Part shown: positions 15,744 through 25,717 of the stretch, piece by piece
Position numbering within the stretch: position 1 is the first letter of the stretch
How the letters are laid out: each line of letters starts with the position of its first letter
Made by a program: the position numbers and the translations under genes
Notes under the pieces: generated by a model
Database searches by the model: none
Told to the model about the DNA's origin: nothing
What the model saw: only the letters and a program-made list of their open reading frames with translations
Assembly (NCBI RefSeq): GCF_001269885.1
Contig: NZ_LHVH01000019.1
Coordinates: 186,001 to 250,000 of the forward strand
From: Pseudomonas kilonensis
GTDB taxonomy: Bacteria; Pseudomonadota; Gammaproteobacteria; Pseudomonadales; Pseudomonadaceae
Direction: 5' to 3'
DNA: 64,000 nucleotides

Positions 15744-17414
15744 TCATAGGTCCGCCAGTTCAGGTTTTGCCAGCCATTCACGGCCCTTGAGCATGGCTTT
15801 CCAGTACAGCGGTGGAAGAATGCGCTCTTTAAGTAGCCAGGCGAGTCTCGAAGGCCGAGTACCGTCGATCAGCCAGGATGGGAAGCTGGGGGCGAGCTTG
15901 CCGCCGTAGGTGAATTCAGCGAGAACGACCTTGCCCCGTTCCACGGTCAGCGGGCAGGAACCGTAGCCGTCGTAATGGGCGCTGCCCTTGGTCTTGCCCA
16001 TGGCCGCCAGCACATTATGGGCGACCACGGGCGCCTGCTTGCGCGCCGCCGCTGCGGTTTTTGCGTTGCTGGTATTGGTCGCATCGCCCAATGCGTGAAT
16101 ATTCGCCCAGGTTTTATGCCGCAAGCTGTCGGGGTCGACATCGATCCAGCCCGCCCCATCGGCCAGAGGACTTACACGGATAAAATCCGGCGCCACCTGG
16201 GGAGGTACCACATGCAGCAGGTCGAAGTCGTGCGTCACCAGGTGAGTACTGCCATCGACCTTGACGCACCTGAAGGTCGCCGTTTGTGCCGGTCCATCGA
16301 CCGACGTTAGCGTGCTGCCGAAATTCAGGTCGATTCCATAGGCGCGGACGTATTCCATCAGGGCCGGCACGTAGTCGGGAACGCCGAACAGGACTGTCCC
16401 GGCGCTGCAGAAGTCGATCTCGATATCGTCGAGTACGCCTTGGCGCCTCCAGTGGTCGGCGCACAGGTACATTGCTTTTTGAGGGGCCCCGGCGCATTTG
16501 ATCGGCATGGGGGGCTGCGTGAAAATCGCCCGGCCACTGCGCAGTTGCTGCACCTGTTCCCAGGTGTAGGGGGCCAGGTGGTACAGATAGTTCGAGGTGA
16601 CGCCGTTGCGCCCCAGTGTCTGCGGTAAGCCTTCTATGGCATGCCAATCCAGTTTAAGGCCCGGGCACACGATCAACTGCTCGTAGCGGACCATGCGGCA
16701 TCCATCGAGAATAATGGCGTCGTTTTCAGGTTCGAAGGCAGCCACTGCCGCCTTGATCCAATGTACGCCCCGGGGAATGGTCGCGCCCATCGTGTGGGCC
16801 GTTTTGTGTGCGTCGAAGACGCCACCGCCGACGAGGGTCCAGCCGGGCTGGTAATAATGCACATCCGCCGGGTCGATAATGGCAATGTCCAGGCCCGGCT
16901 CGCGGGCCAATAGGCTTGACGCTGCCGCGATGCCCGCCGCGCCGCCGCCGACAATGACCACGGCATGCCGGGCTTCGGCCACGCCAACAGGCGTGCGTCC
17001 TTCGTTGGCAATTCTGCGAATGACGCCTTTCATGTCGAAGCCGGCTTTGCTGGCTGTTTCGACAATCTGTGGCAAGGGCTGCTGGCCGGCCTGGGACAGT
17101 GCCCACATCGTGGTCGAGCGCATGCCGGAGCGGCAATACGCCAACACGGGCTTGGGCAAGGACTCGAACAATTTGCCGAAGGCAACGCCCTGTTCGTCGG
17201 TCACCTTGCCGGACTCTGCGGCAAGGTAGTGCGCTTCGATGCCCATTGCCTGTGCCGCACGCTGGATGTCGGCAAACAAAGGTTGATCGCTGCCTTCACC
17301 ATCTGGGCGGTTACAGATGATGGCGCGAAAGCCGCTGTTTTTGATCTCACTCAATTGTTCGGGATGAATCTGCCCTGATATCGAGAGGCCGGACGCAAGG
17401 TGGCGGATGTCCAT
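15744..17414 (-). CDS. DUF442 (BLH phosphatase-like) - sulfide:quinone oxidoreductase-like fusion
   Basis: 556-residue fusion. Residues 1-~110 are the DUF442/beta-lactamase-hydrolase-associated domain with the active loop YCRSGMRST (C94, R99). From about 148 the protein is an FAD-dependent SQR-like oxidoreductase: VVIVGGGAAGIAAA dinucleotide motif, CPGLKLDW and the cysteine in CAGAPQKAMYLC, and the C-terminal GDATNTSNAKTAAA flavin motif. SQRs oxidise sulfide to sulfane sulfur and pass electrons to quinone. The N-terminal domain may handle the persulfide product. The gene sits between the persulfide dioxygenase and the TauE gene, consistent with one pathway. Confidence 0.9.
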   Translation of the reverse strand: MDIRHLASGLSISGQIHPEQLSEIKNSGFRAIICNRPDGEGSDQPLFADIQRAAQAMGIEAHYLAAESGKVTDEQGVAFGKLFESLPKPVLAYCRSGMRSTTMWALSQAGQQPLPQIVETASKAGFDMKGVIRRIANEGRTPVGVAEARHAVVIVGGGAAGIAAASSLLAREPGLDIAIIDPADVHYYQPGWTLVGGGVFDAHKTAHTMGATIPRGVHWIKAAVAAFEPENDAIILDGCRMVRYEQLIVCPGLKLDWHAIEGLPQTLGRNGVTSNYLYHLAPYTWEQVQQLRSGRAIFTQPPMPIKCAGAPQKAMYLCADHWRRQGVLDDIEIDFCSAGTVLFGVPDYVPALMEYVRAYGIDLNFGSTLTSVDGPAQTATFRCVKVDGSTHLVTHDFDLLHVVPPQVAPDFIRVSPLADGAGWIDVDPDSLRHKTWANIHALGDATNTSNAKTAAAARKQAPVVAHNVLAAMGKTKGSAHYDGYGSCPLTVERGKVVLAEFTYGGKLAPSFPSWLIDGTRPSRLAWLLKERILPPLYWKAMLKGREWLAKPELADL

Positions 17415-17458
17415 GACTGTCTCCGTGATGACTGTTTTTCTTATGGGGGGCGGGGGCG

Positions 17459-18337
17459 TCAGAGCCGATTGAGCGGGATTTTCAGGTAGCGCGTGCCGTT
17501 CGATTCCGGCTCCGGGAAATGCCCGGCCCGCATGTTGACCTGGACCGATGGCAGGATGAGCGTCGGCATGTCCAGCGAGGCATCGCGCTGGGTGCGCATC
17601 GTCACGAATGCTTCTTCACTGATGCCGTTACGGACGTGGACATTGTCGGTACGTTGCTCGGCGACGGTGCTGGAAAATTGCACCTCGCGGCCATCCGGTT
17701 GGTAATCGTGACAGGTGTAGAGGAGGGTGTTGGCCGGCAGGCTCAAGACCTTGTTGATGGATCGGAACAAGGCATGCGCGTTGCCACCGGGGAAGTCACA
17801 CCGTGCGGTACCGTAGTCGGGCATGAACAAGGTGTCGCCAACGAATGCCGCCGTTTCCTGGCCGTGGCTGATGACATACGTCATGCAGGCGGGGGTGTGG
17901 CCCGGTGTGTGGAGCGCACGGCATTGCAGCGTACCGACCGTGAATGACTCGTCATTGACAAACAAATGGTCGAACTGACTGCCATCGCGGGGCATCTCCC
18001 CACCTATGTTGAACAGCGTGCCAAAGACTTCCTGCACGGCGGTAATCTGGCTGCCGATCCCTATCGTGCCACCGAGTTTTTCCTTCAGGTACGGGGCGGC
18101 GGTGAGGTGGTCGGCATGAACGTGGGTTTCAAGAATCCATTCGACCTTCGCCCCCAGCTCGATCACCCGGGTCATCAGCTTGTCGGCCGAGGTGGTTGTG
18201 GTACGGCCTGATTTGGGATCGTAATCCAGGACGCTGTCGATCAACGCGCACTGGCGGGTCGCTTCGTCCAGCACCAGATAGCTGACAGTGTGGGTCTCAG
18301 GATCGAAAAATCCTTCGACGTACGGTTTTACGGTCAT
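17459..18337 (-). CDS. MBL-fold persulfide dioxygenase-like hydrolase (Blh type)
   Basis: 292-residue metallo-beta-lactamase-fold protein of the ETHE1/Blh group. Iron-binding motifs: THVHADHLTA (H72, H74, D76, H77), HTPGHTPACM, GDTLFMPDYGTARCDFPGG and CHDY near 209. DYGTARCDFPGG is typical of persulfide dioxygenases, which oxidise glutathione persulfide to sulfite. It is the first gene of the sulfur operon, 44 bp ahead of the SQR fusion, preceded by a GGAGA ribosome site and, about 45 bp upstream, a sigma-54 promoter. Confidence 0.92.
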   Translation of the reverse strand: MTVKPYVEGFFDPETHTVSYLVLDEATRQCALIDSVLDYDPKSGRTTTTSADKLMTRVIELGAKVEWILETHVHADHLTAAPYLKEKLGGTIGIGSQITAVQEVFGTLFNIGGEMPRDGSQFDHLFVNDESFTVGTLQCRALHTPGHTPACMTYVISHGQETAAFVGDTLFMPDYGTARCDFPGGNAHALFRSINKVLSLPANTLLYTCHDYQPDGREVQFSSTVAEQRTDNVHVRNGISEEAFVTMRTQRDASLDMPTLILPSVQVNMRAGHFPEPESNGTRYLKIPLNRL

Positions 18338-18381
18338 GAACGGTCTCCTTCGGGGCTATCGGCCGCTTGAGGGACAGACAC

Positions 18382-18397
18382 AGCAATAATGCTGCCA
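18382..18397 (-). promoter_or_regulatory. Sigma-54 (-24/-12) promoter of the sulfur operon
   Basis: The minus strand reads TGGCAG-CATTA-TTGCT. The consensus is TGGCAC-N5-TTGCW, so the GG and GC anchors and their spacing are kept and only one consensus base differs. It ends about 45 bp upstream of the persulfide dioxygenase start. A sigma-54 activator gene is transcribed divergently next door, which makes the assignment strong. Confidence 0.85.
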
Positions 18398-18496
18398 TGT
18401 TGATTCTGGGAGCGATTTAGATGGATAACATTATGATTTTATTCATTTAAATTCGTGGGTGCTGGCAAGGCGCATCACAATCTCCAGACAATTGCA

Positions 18497-18535
18497 CTGC
18501 CATTGGCAGCGTTTGTTGGCATAGTGGCAGTGTCA
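18497..18535. promoter_or_regulatory. Candidate upstream activator sites for the FisR-type regulator
   Basis: A perfect palindrome CTGCCA-T-TGGCAG lies at 18497-18509, followed by further TGGCA half-motifs (TTGGCATAGTGGCAGTGTCAC). The group is 100-150 bp upstream of the -24/-12 promoter on the minus strand, the usual place for sigma-54 activator sites. It also lies just before the activator's own start at 18565, so autoregulation is possible. Assignment to FisR is inference. Confidence 0.5.
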
Positions 18536-18564
18536 CCCTTGCTGGATGAATCACTGGAGCCGCG

Positions 18565-19887
<1,323 letters not shown>

Positions 19888-19903
19888 TCGTCGGGAGACA
19901 GAT

Positions 19904-20383
19904 CTAGGGAGCTGGCGTGCCCATATTCTGCTGATGCTGCATCATCTGCTCCATCATCATTTGCTGCATGCCCATGTAGTTGTCCATCATGTACTGGTGC
20001 TGCTTCATCTGCTCGGGCGTCATCTGGGAATAGTGGTTGCCCATTTGTTTCCAACCCATCATCGGGCCGTGCCCCTTCATGTGGCCGCCCATCATGCCGC
20101 CGCCCATCATCCCATTCATCATCTGCATGCCTTGCTGCATCATGGCCTGGTGATCTTGCATGAGTTTCTGGCGTTGCGCCGGATCGCTGGTTTTCTGGAT
20201 CAGGCTCATTTGCTCCTGCATTTTCTTCAGGTTTTCCTGGGCCTTCGCCATCTGCTGATCAAATTGTTCAATGCTCATCGATGGCGGCGTCGGCTTGGCG
20301 GCGTCGGTGGCTTGCTGGGCAAAGGTCAGCGTGGGGAAAAGCACCGCGGTCAGAGCGATGGCGGCGAGTCTGGATGCGTTCAT
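19904..20383 (-). CDS. Met/His-rich periplasmic protein
   Basis: 159 residues with a signal peptide (MNASRLAAIALTAVLFPTLTFA, cleaved before QQATD). The mature part has a helical Q/K-rich stretch and then a C-terminal half dominated by Met, Gln, His and Gly (MMNGMMGGGMMGGHMKGHG, YMGMQQMMMEQMMQHQ). Such Met/His clusters are seen in periplasmic copper-binding proteins, so metal binding is a reasonable guess; it is not shown here. It lies 41 bp downstream of the P-type ATPase gene and probably shares its transcript. No known family was recognised. Confidence 0.8.
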   Translation of the reverse strand: MNASRLAAIALTAVLFPTLTFAQQATDAAKPTPPSMSIEQFDQQMAKAQENLKKMQEQMSLIQKTSDPAQRQKLMQDHQAMMQQGMQMMNGMMGGGMMGGHMKGHGPMMGWKQMGNHYSQMTPEQMKQHQYMMDNYMGMQQMMMEQMMQHQQNMGTPAP

Positions 20384-20424
20384 GGTTCAGGTCCTTGCGG
20401 GGTGGGTGGGCAGGGGAGTGATCG

Positions 20425-23172
20425 TCACGGTTGACGATCGGACTCGGTTAAACGCAGTCGAAGCTGTTTTTCAATTTCGATGATGGCGAACAGCGCAACG
20501 CCCACCGCGATGATCAGCAGTCCGTCCATGAAGGGGACCGCTTGGGTCGCGAACACGGTTTGCAGCGGCGGCGCGTAGGTGATGGCGAACTGAGCGACGG
20601 TCACCACCGCGATGGTCGCCCACACAACCTTCGTACCCCGAAGGCCCTTCCAGGTCAGCGACGTGCCGTAGAGATTGCGGATAAAGAACAGGTGGAAAAT
20701 TTCCATCACGACCAAGGTGTTCACCGCCAGGGTGCGGGCCAGTTCGACGGAGTAGCCTCGGTCCAGGGCATAGGTAAAGATCCCGTAGACACCGCACAGG
20801 AACAGAATGGAAACCAGCACCATATGCCAGACCAGTGCGCCGCTGATCAACGGTTCCTGTCGTGAGCGCGGTGGCCTGCGCATGGTATTGTCTTCGGTCG
20901 GTTCGAACGCCAGCGCGATACCCAGCGTGATGGCGGTAATCAGGTTGATCCACAGGATCTGTATCGCCGTGACTGGCAATGTAAGGCCAAACAGCAGCGC
21001 GACAATCAGGGTCATTGTCTCGCCCGCGTTGGTGGGTAACGTCCAGCTCAGCACTTTCTTGATGTTGTCATAGACCGTCCGTCCTTCACGCACAGCGGCC
21101 ACGATGGAGGCGAAGTTATCGTCCGCCAGTACCAGGTCTGCGGCTTCCTTGGCCGCTTCACTGCCTTTGCCGCCCATGGCGATGCCAGCGTCGGCGCGTT
21201 TGAGCGCTGGCGCGTCGTTGACGCCGTCACCGGTCATGGCCACGGTCATGCCGTTGAGTTGCAGCAACGTCACCAGCCGCAGCTTATGTTCGGGGCTGGT
21301 ACGCGCGAAGATGTTCACTTGCTTGAGCGATTCCCTGAGGGTGGCATCGTTCATGGCGTCCAGGTCGTTGCCGGTCAGGACCTTGTCGGGGTTGTCCAGG
21401 CCGATCTGATCAGCGATGGCGCAGGCGGTGCCGGCGTGGTCGCCGGTGATCATTTTCACGACAATGCCGGCCGCCTGGCATTGCTTGATCGCCTGGATCG
21501 TTTCCGGGCGGGGCGGGTCGATCATCCCGACCAGGCCCAGCAAGGTCAGTGTCCCTTGCACATCGGCAAATTCCAGGAGGGTGTGTTCGGGCGGGACTGA
21601 CCTGATGGCGAGCGCCAACACGCGCTGGCCTTTGCCGGCGATGGCATTGGCCTGCGTGTGCCAATAGTCGGCATCGAGCGGGGCCGTTGCCCCCGTGCTG
21701 CTACGCTGGCGCGTGCACATGGTCAGAATCTGCTCTGGAGCGCCTTTGACATAAATCGCGGCTTGCCGGTCATGGTTGTGATGCAGCGTCGCCATGAAGC
21801 GGTGTTTGGCGTCGAACGGAATGGCATCGGTGCGGGCCCAGGTGCCGCGTTCCTCTGCGCCGTTGATGCCGGCCTTGGCGCAAAACACCAGCAATGCGCC
21901 CTCCATGGGATCCCCTTCGACTTTCCAGGTGTCTTCGTGCTGCCTCAAGCTTGCGTCATTGCAAAGGCTGGTCGCGCGCCCCAGTTCGGCCAGCACCGGG
22001 TGATGGGAGGTATCGATCAACTGATCGGCAAGGTTCATGTTGCCCGAAGGCTGGTAGCCGACACCGTCGACCGTGAAGGTCAGGTCACTGGTGACGACGG
22101 ATGCCACCATCATCTCGTTACGGGTGAGGGTGCCGGTCTTGTCCGTGCAGATGACTGATACCGAACCCAGGGTTTCGATGGCCGGCAGGCGCCGAACGAT
22201 GGCGTTGCGATGGGCCATCGCCCGCACGCCCACCGCCAGGGTGATGGTGAGTACGGCGGGCAACCCCTCGGGTATGGCCGCGACCGACATGCCCACCACG
22301 ACCATGAAGATCTCCGTGAAGACGTAATGCCCGACAAAGTGACCATAAGCGAGTAGCAGGCCGGCGATCAGCAAAATCAATAGCGTCAGCCAGCGGGCGA
22401 AGACGTCCATTTGCTGTATCAGGGGTGTTGTCAGTGGCTCCACTGCCGACAGCAGGTTGCTGATGCGCCCGATTTCAGTCGAGGTTGCCGTGGCGACAAC
22501 GACCCCTGTTGCTTGTCCGCAGGTCACCAGGGTGCCACTGAAGGCCATGCAGGCACGATCACCCAGGGCCGCTTCGATGCGCACCGGTTCGGTATTTTTT
22601 TCAGTCGGTGCGGACTCTCCGGTCAGGATGGCTTCCTGGACCTGGAGCCGATTGGCATGCAGCAGGCGCAGATCCGCCGGGACTTTGTCGCCGGCCTCCA
22701 GCAAGACGATATCGCCGGGTACCAGTTCCTCGCCTGCGATGCCCAGGCGTTCGCCGGCACGTATCACCGTTGCACGGGGCGCCAGCATGTTGCGGATGGC
22801 ATCCATGGCCTGCTCGGCCTTGCCTTCCTGGACATAGCCAATGATCGCATTGGCCACCACGACAGCGAGAATGACCACCGTGTCCCACAGGTGCTGCAGC
22901 GTTGCGGTGATGGCAGCGGAACCGAGCAGCACATAAATCAGGATGTTATGAAATTGCAGCAGAAATCGCCGCCACGCTGGCCGCCGGGCTGACGCTGACA
23001 ACCGGTTGAAACCCGTACGTTCAAGCCGGGCCTGGACTTCGGCGATGTCCAGCCCGGCTTGCTCATCGACACCCAGGTGTTTGAGCGCCTGTTCGGCGGG
23101 CAACGTGTACCAGGCCAGGCTCTGCGAGGGCGTTGTCGGGTGCGCCGCTGGTATGTTGCTCGGTCGGTTCAT
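20425..23172 (-). CDS. P2-type cation-transporting ATPase
   Basis: 915 residues from the ATG at 23170-23172 (MNRPSNIPAAH), which has AGGAA upstream; the longer open frame begins inside the neighbouring gene's region. Motifs: N-terminal cation ATPase domain, TGES (184-187), TM4 ion-binding PEGLPAV (301-307), phosphorylation D344 in CTDKTGTLT, hinge MTGDGVNDAPALKRADAGIAMG, and a six-helix C-terminal region. PEGLP is typical of P2A Ca2+/Mn2+ pumps, not of CPx heavy-metal pumps or Mg2+ importers, but the ion is not certain. It follows a USP gene by 59 bp, in an ANR-box-led unit. Confidence 0.93.
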   Translation of the reverse strand: MNRPSNIPAAHPTTPSQSLAWYTLPAEQALKHLGVDEQAGLDIAEVQARLERTGFNRLSASARRPAWRRFLLQFHNILIYVLLGSAAITATLQHLWDTVVILAVVVANAIIGYVQEGKAEQAMDAIRNMLAPRATVIRAGERLGIAGEELVPGDIVLLEAGDKVPADLRLLHANRLQVQEAILTGESAPTEKNTEPVRIEAALGDRACMAFSGTLVTCGQATGVVVATATSTEIGRISNLLSAVEPLTTPLIQQMDVFARWLTLLILLIAGLLLAYGHFVGHYVFTEIFMVVVGMSVAAIPEGLPAVLTITLAVGVRAMAHRNAIVRRLPAIETLGSVSVICTDKTGTLTRNEMMVASVVTSDLTFTVDGVGYQPSGNMNLADQLIDTSHHPVLAELGRATSLCNDASLRQHEDTWKVEGDPMEGALLVFCAKAGINGAEERGTWARTDAIPFDAKHRFMATLHHNHDRQAAIYVKGAPEQILTMCTRQRSSTGATAPLDADYWHTQANAIAGKGQRVLALAIRSVPPEHTLLEFADVQGTLTLLGLVGMIDPPRPETIQAIKQCQAAGIVVKMITGDHAGTACAIADQIGLDNPDKVLTGNDLDAMNDATLRESLKQVNIFARTSPEHKLRLVTLLQLNGMTVAMTGDGVNDAPALKRADAGIAMGGKGSEAAKEAADLVLADDNFASIVAAVREGRTVYDNIKKVLSWTLPTNAGETMTLIVALLFGLTLPVTAIQILWINLITAITLGIALAFEPTEDNTMRRPPRSRQEPLISGALVWHMVLVSILFLCGVYGIFTYALDRGYSVELARTLAVNTLVVMEIFHLFFIRNLYGTSLTWKGLRGTKVVWATIAVVTVAQFAITYAPPLQTVFATQAVPFMDGLLIIAVGVALFAIIEIEKQLRLRLTESDRQP

Positions 23173-23231
23173 CAGCCGCGTTCCTGTGGGTGCGGAGCGG
23201 TTGTTCTGCAGGCCATCGGCGCAGGTCCGCC

Positions 23232-24155
23232 TCAGCCAACTTGCTGCGGCGCAATCACCCACACGCTGCAGGGCATCTTGTACAGCAGGCCTTCGACGGT
23301 GCTGCCGATCAGCTTGTCCAGGCTGCCGTAGCGCACGCGGCCCATGACGATGACATCAATGTCATGGGACGCGGCGTAGCTCGCCAGCACCTTGGCCGGG
23401 TCACCCATGATCATGCGTCGCTGGTCCGCGGCGATGCCATTGCGTTCGGCCAGGGCATCGAAGGCGGCGCCCTGGGACTCGTAGAGCTGGCGGGCCAGGG
23501 TCGAGGAGAAGAACATCGAACCGTTGCCAAAACCGTATTCAGCGGCGGTAATGGACGAAAGGTCATAGGCGTAGATGACTTCCAGCGTCGCGTCGCAGCT
23601 ACTGGCCAGTTTGTTGGCTTCGCTCAGGATCCGCTCATTGAGGCCTTCGTAGCGGCCGTCCTGATGAAACGGGTCGATGGCCGCCAGGATCTTGCGCGGG
23701 CGGGCGTGGGTGACTTTGTTGACGAAGTGCAGCGGTACTTCGCATTCGCGCAGCAGGTGCACGTCCAGCGGCGTGAACATCAGGCGGGAAAACCACGACT
23801 CGGGGTCCACCGACTTGATCAGCGCATCCATCGGCGCTTCCTTGAGGTGGACCAGGATCTCCTGCAAGGGGCGCTCGACCCACGTCACTTCTGTCGTGAC
23901 CTCGATACCGAGTTTGCGCAGGGGCCTGGCCTGTTCCTCCAGCCACTGCCGATGGCGCTCGATGTAGCCCAGGCGCATCTGCTCCAGTGCCTGCTCATTG
24001 ACCAGGCCGGCCGTGGCCAGGCCTTCGAGGTAGTCAAACGCGACAATATGCAGCGCGGCGCCTTCGGCCTTGGCCAGTGCGGCGGCCCGGTCGAACGCCG
24101 GGCTGTGTTCCATCAGTGGCGAGACGACCAGCATCAAGCGTGATTGCGTGGACAT
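23232..24155 (-). CDS. Tandem universal stress protein (UspE-like)
   Basis: 307 residues from the ATG at 24153-24155 with GGGAGG upstream. Two Usp domains: residues ~5-150 (RLMLVVSPLMEHS...) and ~155-305 (RKILAAIDPFHQDG...). Only the second shows the nucleotide-binding G-x2-G-x9-G-S pattern, in VIVMGRVRYGSLDKLIGST. Such proteins support survival under oxygen or energy limitation. One of four paralogues in this window. A perfect ANR-type box lies 96 bp upstream, and the P-type ATPase and Met-rich genes follow on the same strand. Confidence 0.92.
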   Translation of the reverse strand: MSTQSRLMLVVSPLMEHSPAFDRAAALAKAEGAALHIVAFDYLEGLATAGLVNEQALEQMRLGYIERHRQWLEEQARPLRKLGIEVTTEVTWVERPLQEILVHLKEAPMDALIKSVDPESWFSRLMFTPLDVHLLRECEVPLHFVNKVTHARPRKILAAIDPFHQDGRYEGLNERILSEANKLASSCDATLEVIYAYDLSSITAAEYGFGNGSMFFSSTLARQLYESQGAAFDALAERNGIAADQRRMIMGDPAKVLASYAASHDIDVIVMGRVRYGSLDKLIGSTVEGLLYKMPCSVWVIAPQQVG

Positions 24156-24250
24156 GACAAACCTCCCGGGCAAGGACCTGTTGGCGCCGGGCGAGGTTTC
24201 GCGCGGCGTGGTGTCTGTCATCAATCATGAGCGTCATGGAGCCCGCTAAC

Positions 24251-24264
24251 TTGATTTGCATCAA
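24251..24264. promoter_or_regulatory. ANR/Fnr box (TTGAT-TTGC-ATCAA)
   Basis: Exact match to the palindromic ANR/FNR consensus TTGAT-N4-ATCAA. It lies between divergent genes, 96 bp from the USP start (minus strand) and 98 bp from the MgtC-like start (plus strand), so it could serve either or both. Confidence 0.85.
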
Positions 24265-24362
24265 ACACGCTTCAAAGCGTTGCATCGAAGGCAGCAGCGG
24301 CGAGGCAATCGCGCTATGTTTGAGCATGATCAGTCGCCCCAGGGCGCCAGAGAGCCGTAACC

Positions 24363-25613
24363 ATGACTGAAACCCTGGCCTTCGCCAATGCCGCCGCCGC
24401 GCTGGGAATCGGCCTGCTGGTGGGGCTTGAACGCGAACGGCGCAAAGGCGAGGGCGACCGGCGCGACTTCGCCGGCCTGCGCACCTTCGCCATCACGTCG
24501 GTGCTCGGCTACCTGGCGATCCAGGCGGGCGGTCCCTTGTTGCTGGGGGGCATGACCCTTGCCCTGGGCGCCTTGGTGACCGTGGCCTATTGGCGAAATC
24601 TCGATAAGGACCCGGGGATTACCAGCGAGGTGGCGTTATTCGCGGTATTGGCACTGGGTGCGCTCTGTGCAAGCGCCCCGGGCCTGGCGACCGCGATTGG
24701 CGTGGTGATGGCCGGGCTGCTCGCCAGCCGCCAGGCTCTGCACCACTTTGCCCGCAACCAATTGACGGCCACCGAGCTGCGCGATGGCCTGGTGCTGTTG
24801 ATCGCCGCGCTGGTCGTGCTGCCGCTGGCGCCGGATCGATTCCTCGGGCCTTATGACGCCATCAACCTGCGCAACCTGTGCACCCTCACCGTCATGCTGA
24901 TGGCGGTGGGTGCACTGGGCCATGTCGCGGTTCGAACCCTGGGGACCCGCTATGGCTACGCCCTCAGTGCGATTGCCTCGGGGTTCGCTTCTGCTACGGC
25001 GACTGTCGCGACCATGGGGGGTATCGCGGCCAAAGAGCCGATCAATCTCAAGGTGGTGAGCGCCGCGGCGATGTTATCCAACCTGGCGACGGTGACTCAA
25101 ATGGGCCTGATCCTCGCGGCCGTGGACCCCGCGCTGCTGCGTTGGATGTGGGGGCCGTTGGTGTGCGGGATGCTGATGGTATTGCTCTACGCCGGCGTGC
25201 TGATGTTTCCCCGACCAAGGGCGCGGGCCGGTGAACCCATCAAGCATGGCGGTGCCTTCAGCCTCAAGCTGGCGTTGACGATGGTGCTGGCGATGGCCGC
25301 TATCACCGTCCTCTCGTCGGCAATGCTTGATGTGTTTGGCCAGGCCGGGGTGACCGTCACCGCGATTTTCAGCGGGTTGCTCGACGCCCATGCCTCGACG
25401 GCCTCTATCGCTTCCCTGGCCAAGGGCGGGTTGTTGCCTTTCGACGGCGTCGCCGTGCCGGTCCTGATGGCGCTGAGCAGCAACTCCCTGAGCAAATGCG
25501 CCGTCGCCTGGCTCAGTGGCGGGCGACGGTTCGCCGGGTATGTGATTCCCGGCCAGGTGCTGGTCACGCTGGCGATGTGGGCGGGGCTGTTGCTCCCGAG
25601 TTTGTCAGCCTGA
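24363..25613 (+). CDS. MgtC/SapB-DUF4010 integral membrane protein
   Basis: 416 residues with about 12 hydrophobic segments. The N-terminal ~130 residues match the MgtC/SapB domain (LGIGLLVGLERERRKGEG, FAGLRTFAITSVLGYLA). The C-terminal ~230 residues match DUF4010 (SALASGFASATATVA-like ALSAIASGFASATAT, and SGLLDAHASTASIASL). Found widely in proteobacteria; function unclear, perhaps Mg2+ or small-ion related by analogy with MgtC. It sits downstream of a perfect ANR box, inside the USP cluster. Confidence 0.88.
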   Translation: MTETLAFANAAAALGIGLLVGLERERRKGEGDRRDFAGLRTFAITSVLGYLAIQAGGPLLLGGMTLALGALVTVAYWRNLDKDPGITSEVALFAVLALGALCASAPGLATAIGVVMAGLLASRQALHHFARNQLTATELRDGLVLLIAALVVLPLAPDRFLGPYDAINLRNLCTLTVMLMAVGALGHVAVRTLGTRYGYALSAIASGFASATATVATMGGIAAKEPINLKVVSAAAMLSNLATVTQMGLILAAVDPALLRWMWGPLVCGMLMVLLYAGVLMFPRPRARAGEPIKHGGAFSLKLALTMVLAMAAITVLSSAMLDVFGQAGVTVTAIFSGLLDAHASTASIASLAKGGLLPFDGVAVPVLMALSSNSLSKCAVAWLSGGRRFAGYVIPGQVLVTLAMWAGLLLPSLSA

Positions 25614-25628
25614 ATGAATGATGGCTGT

Positions 25629-25642
25629 TTGATGAAGATCAA
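25629..25642 (+). promoter_or_regulatory. ANR/Fnr box (TTGAT-GAAG-ATCAA)
   Basis: Perfect TTGAT-N4-ATCAA palindrome 75 bp before the ATG of the USP gene at 25718 and 15 bp after the MgtC-like stop. Position fits activation of the USP gene. Confidence 0.85.
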
Positions 25643-25717
25643 GTCCTTTATCTGACAGGCGTCCATTCTGGAACCCTCAATCCTTTAAGTGGCTATAGCC
25701 ACGTGCCGAGGTGTTCC

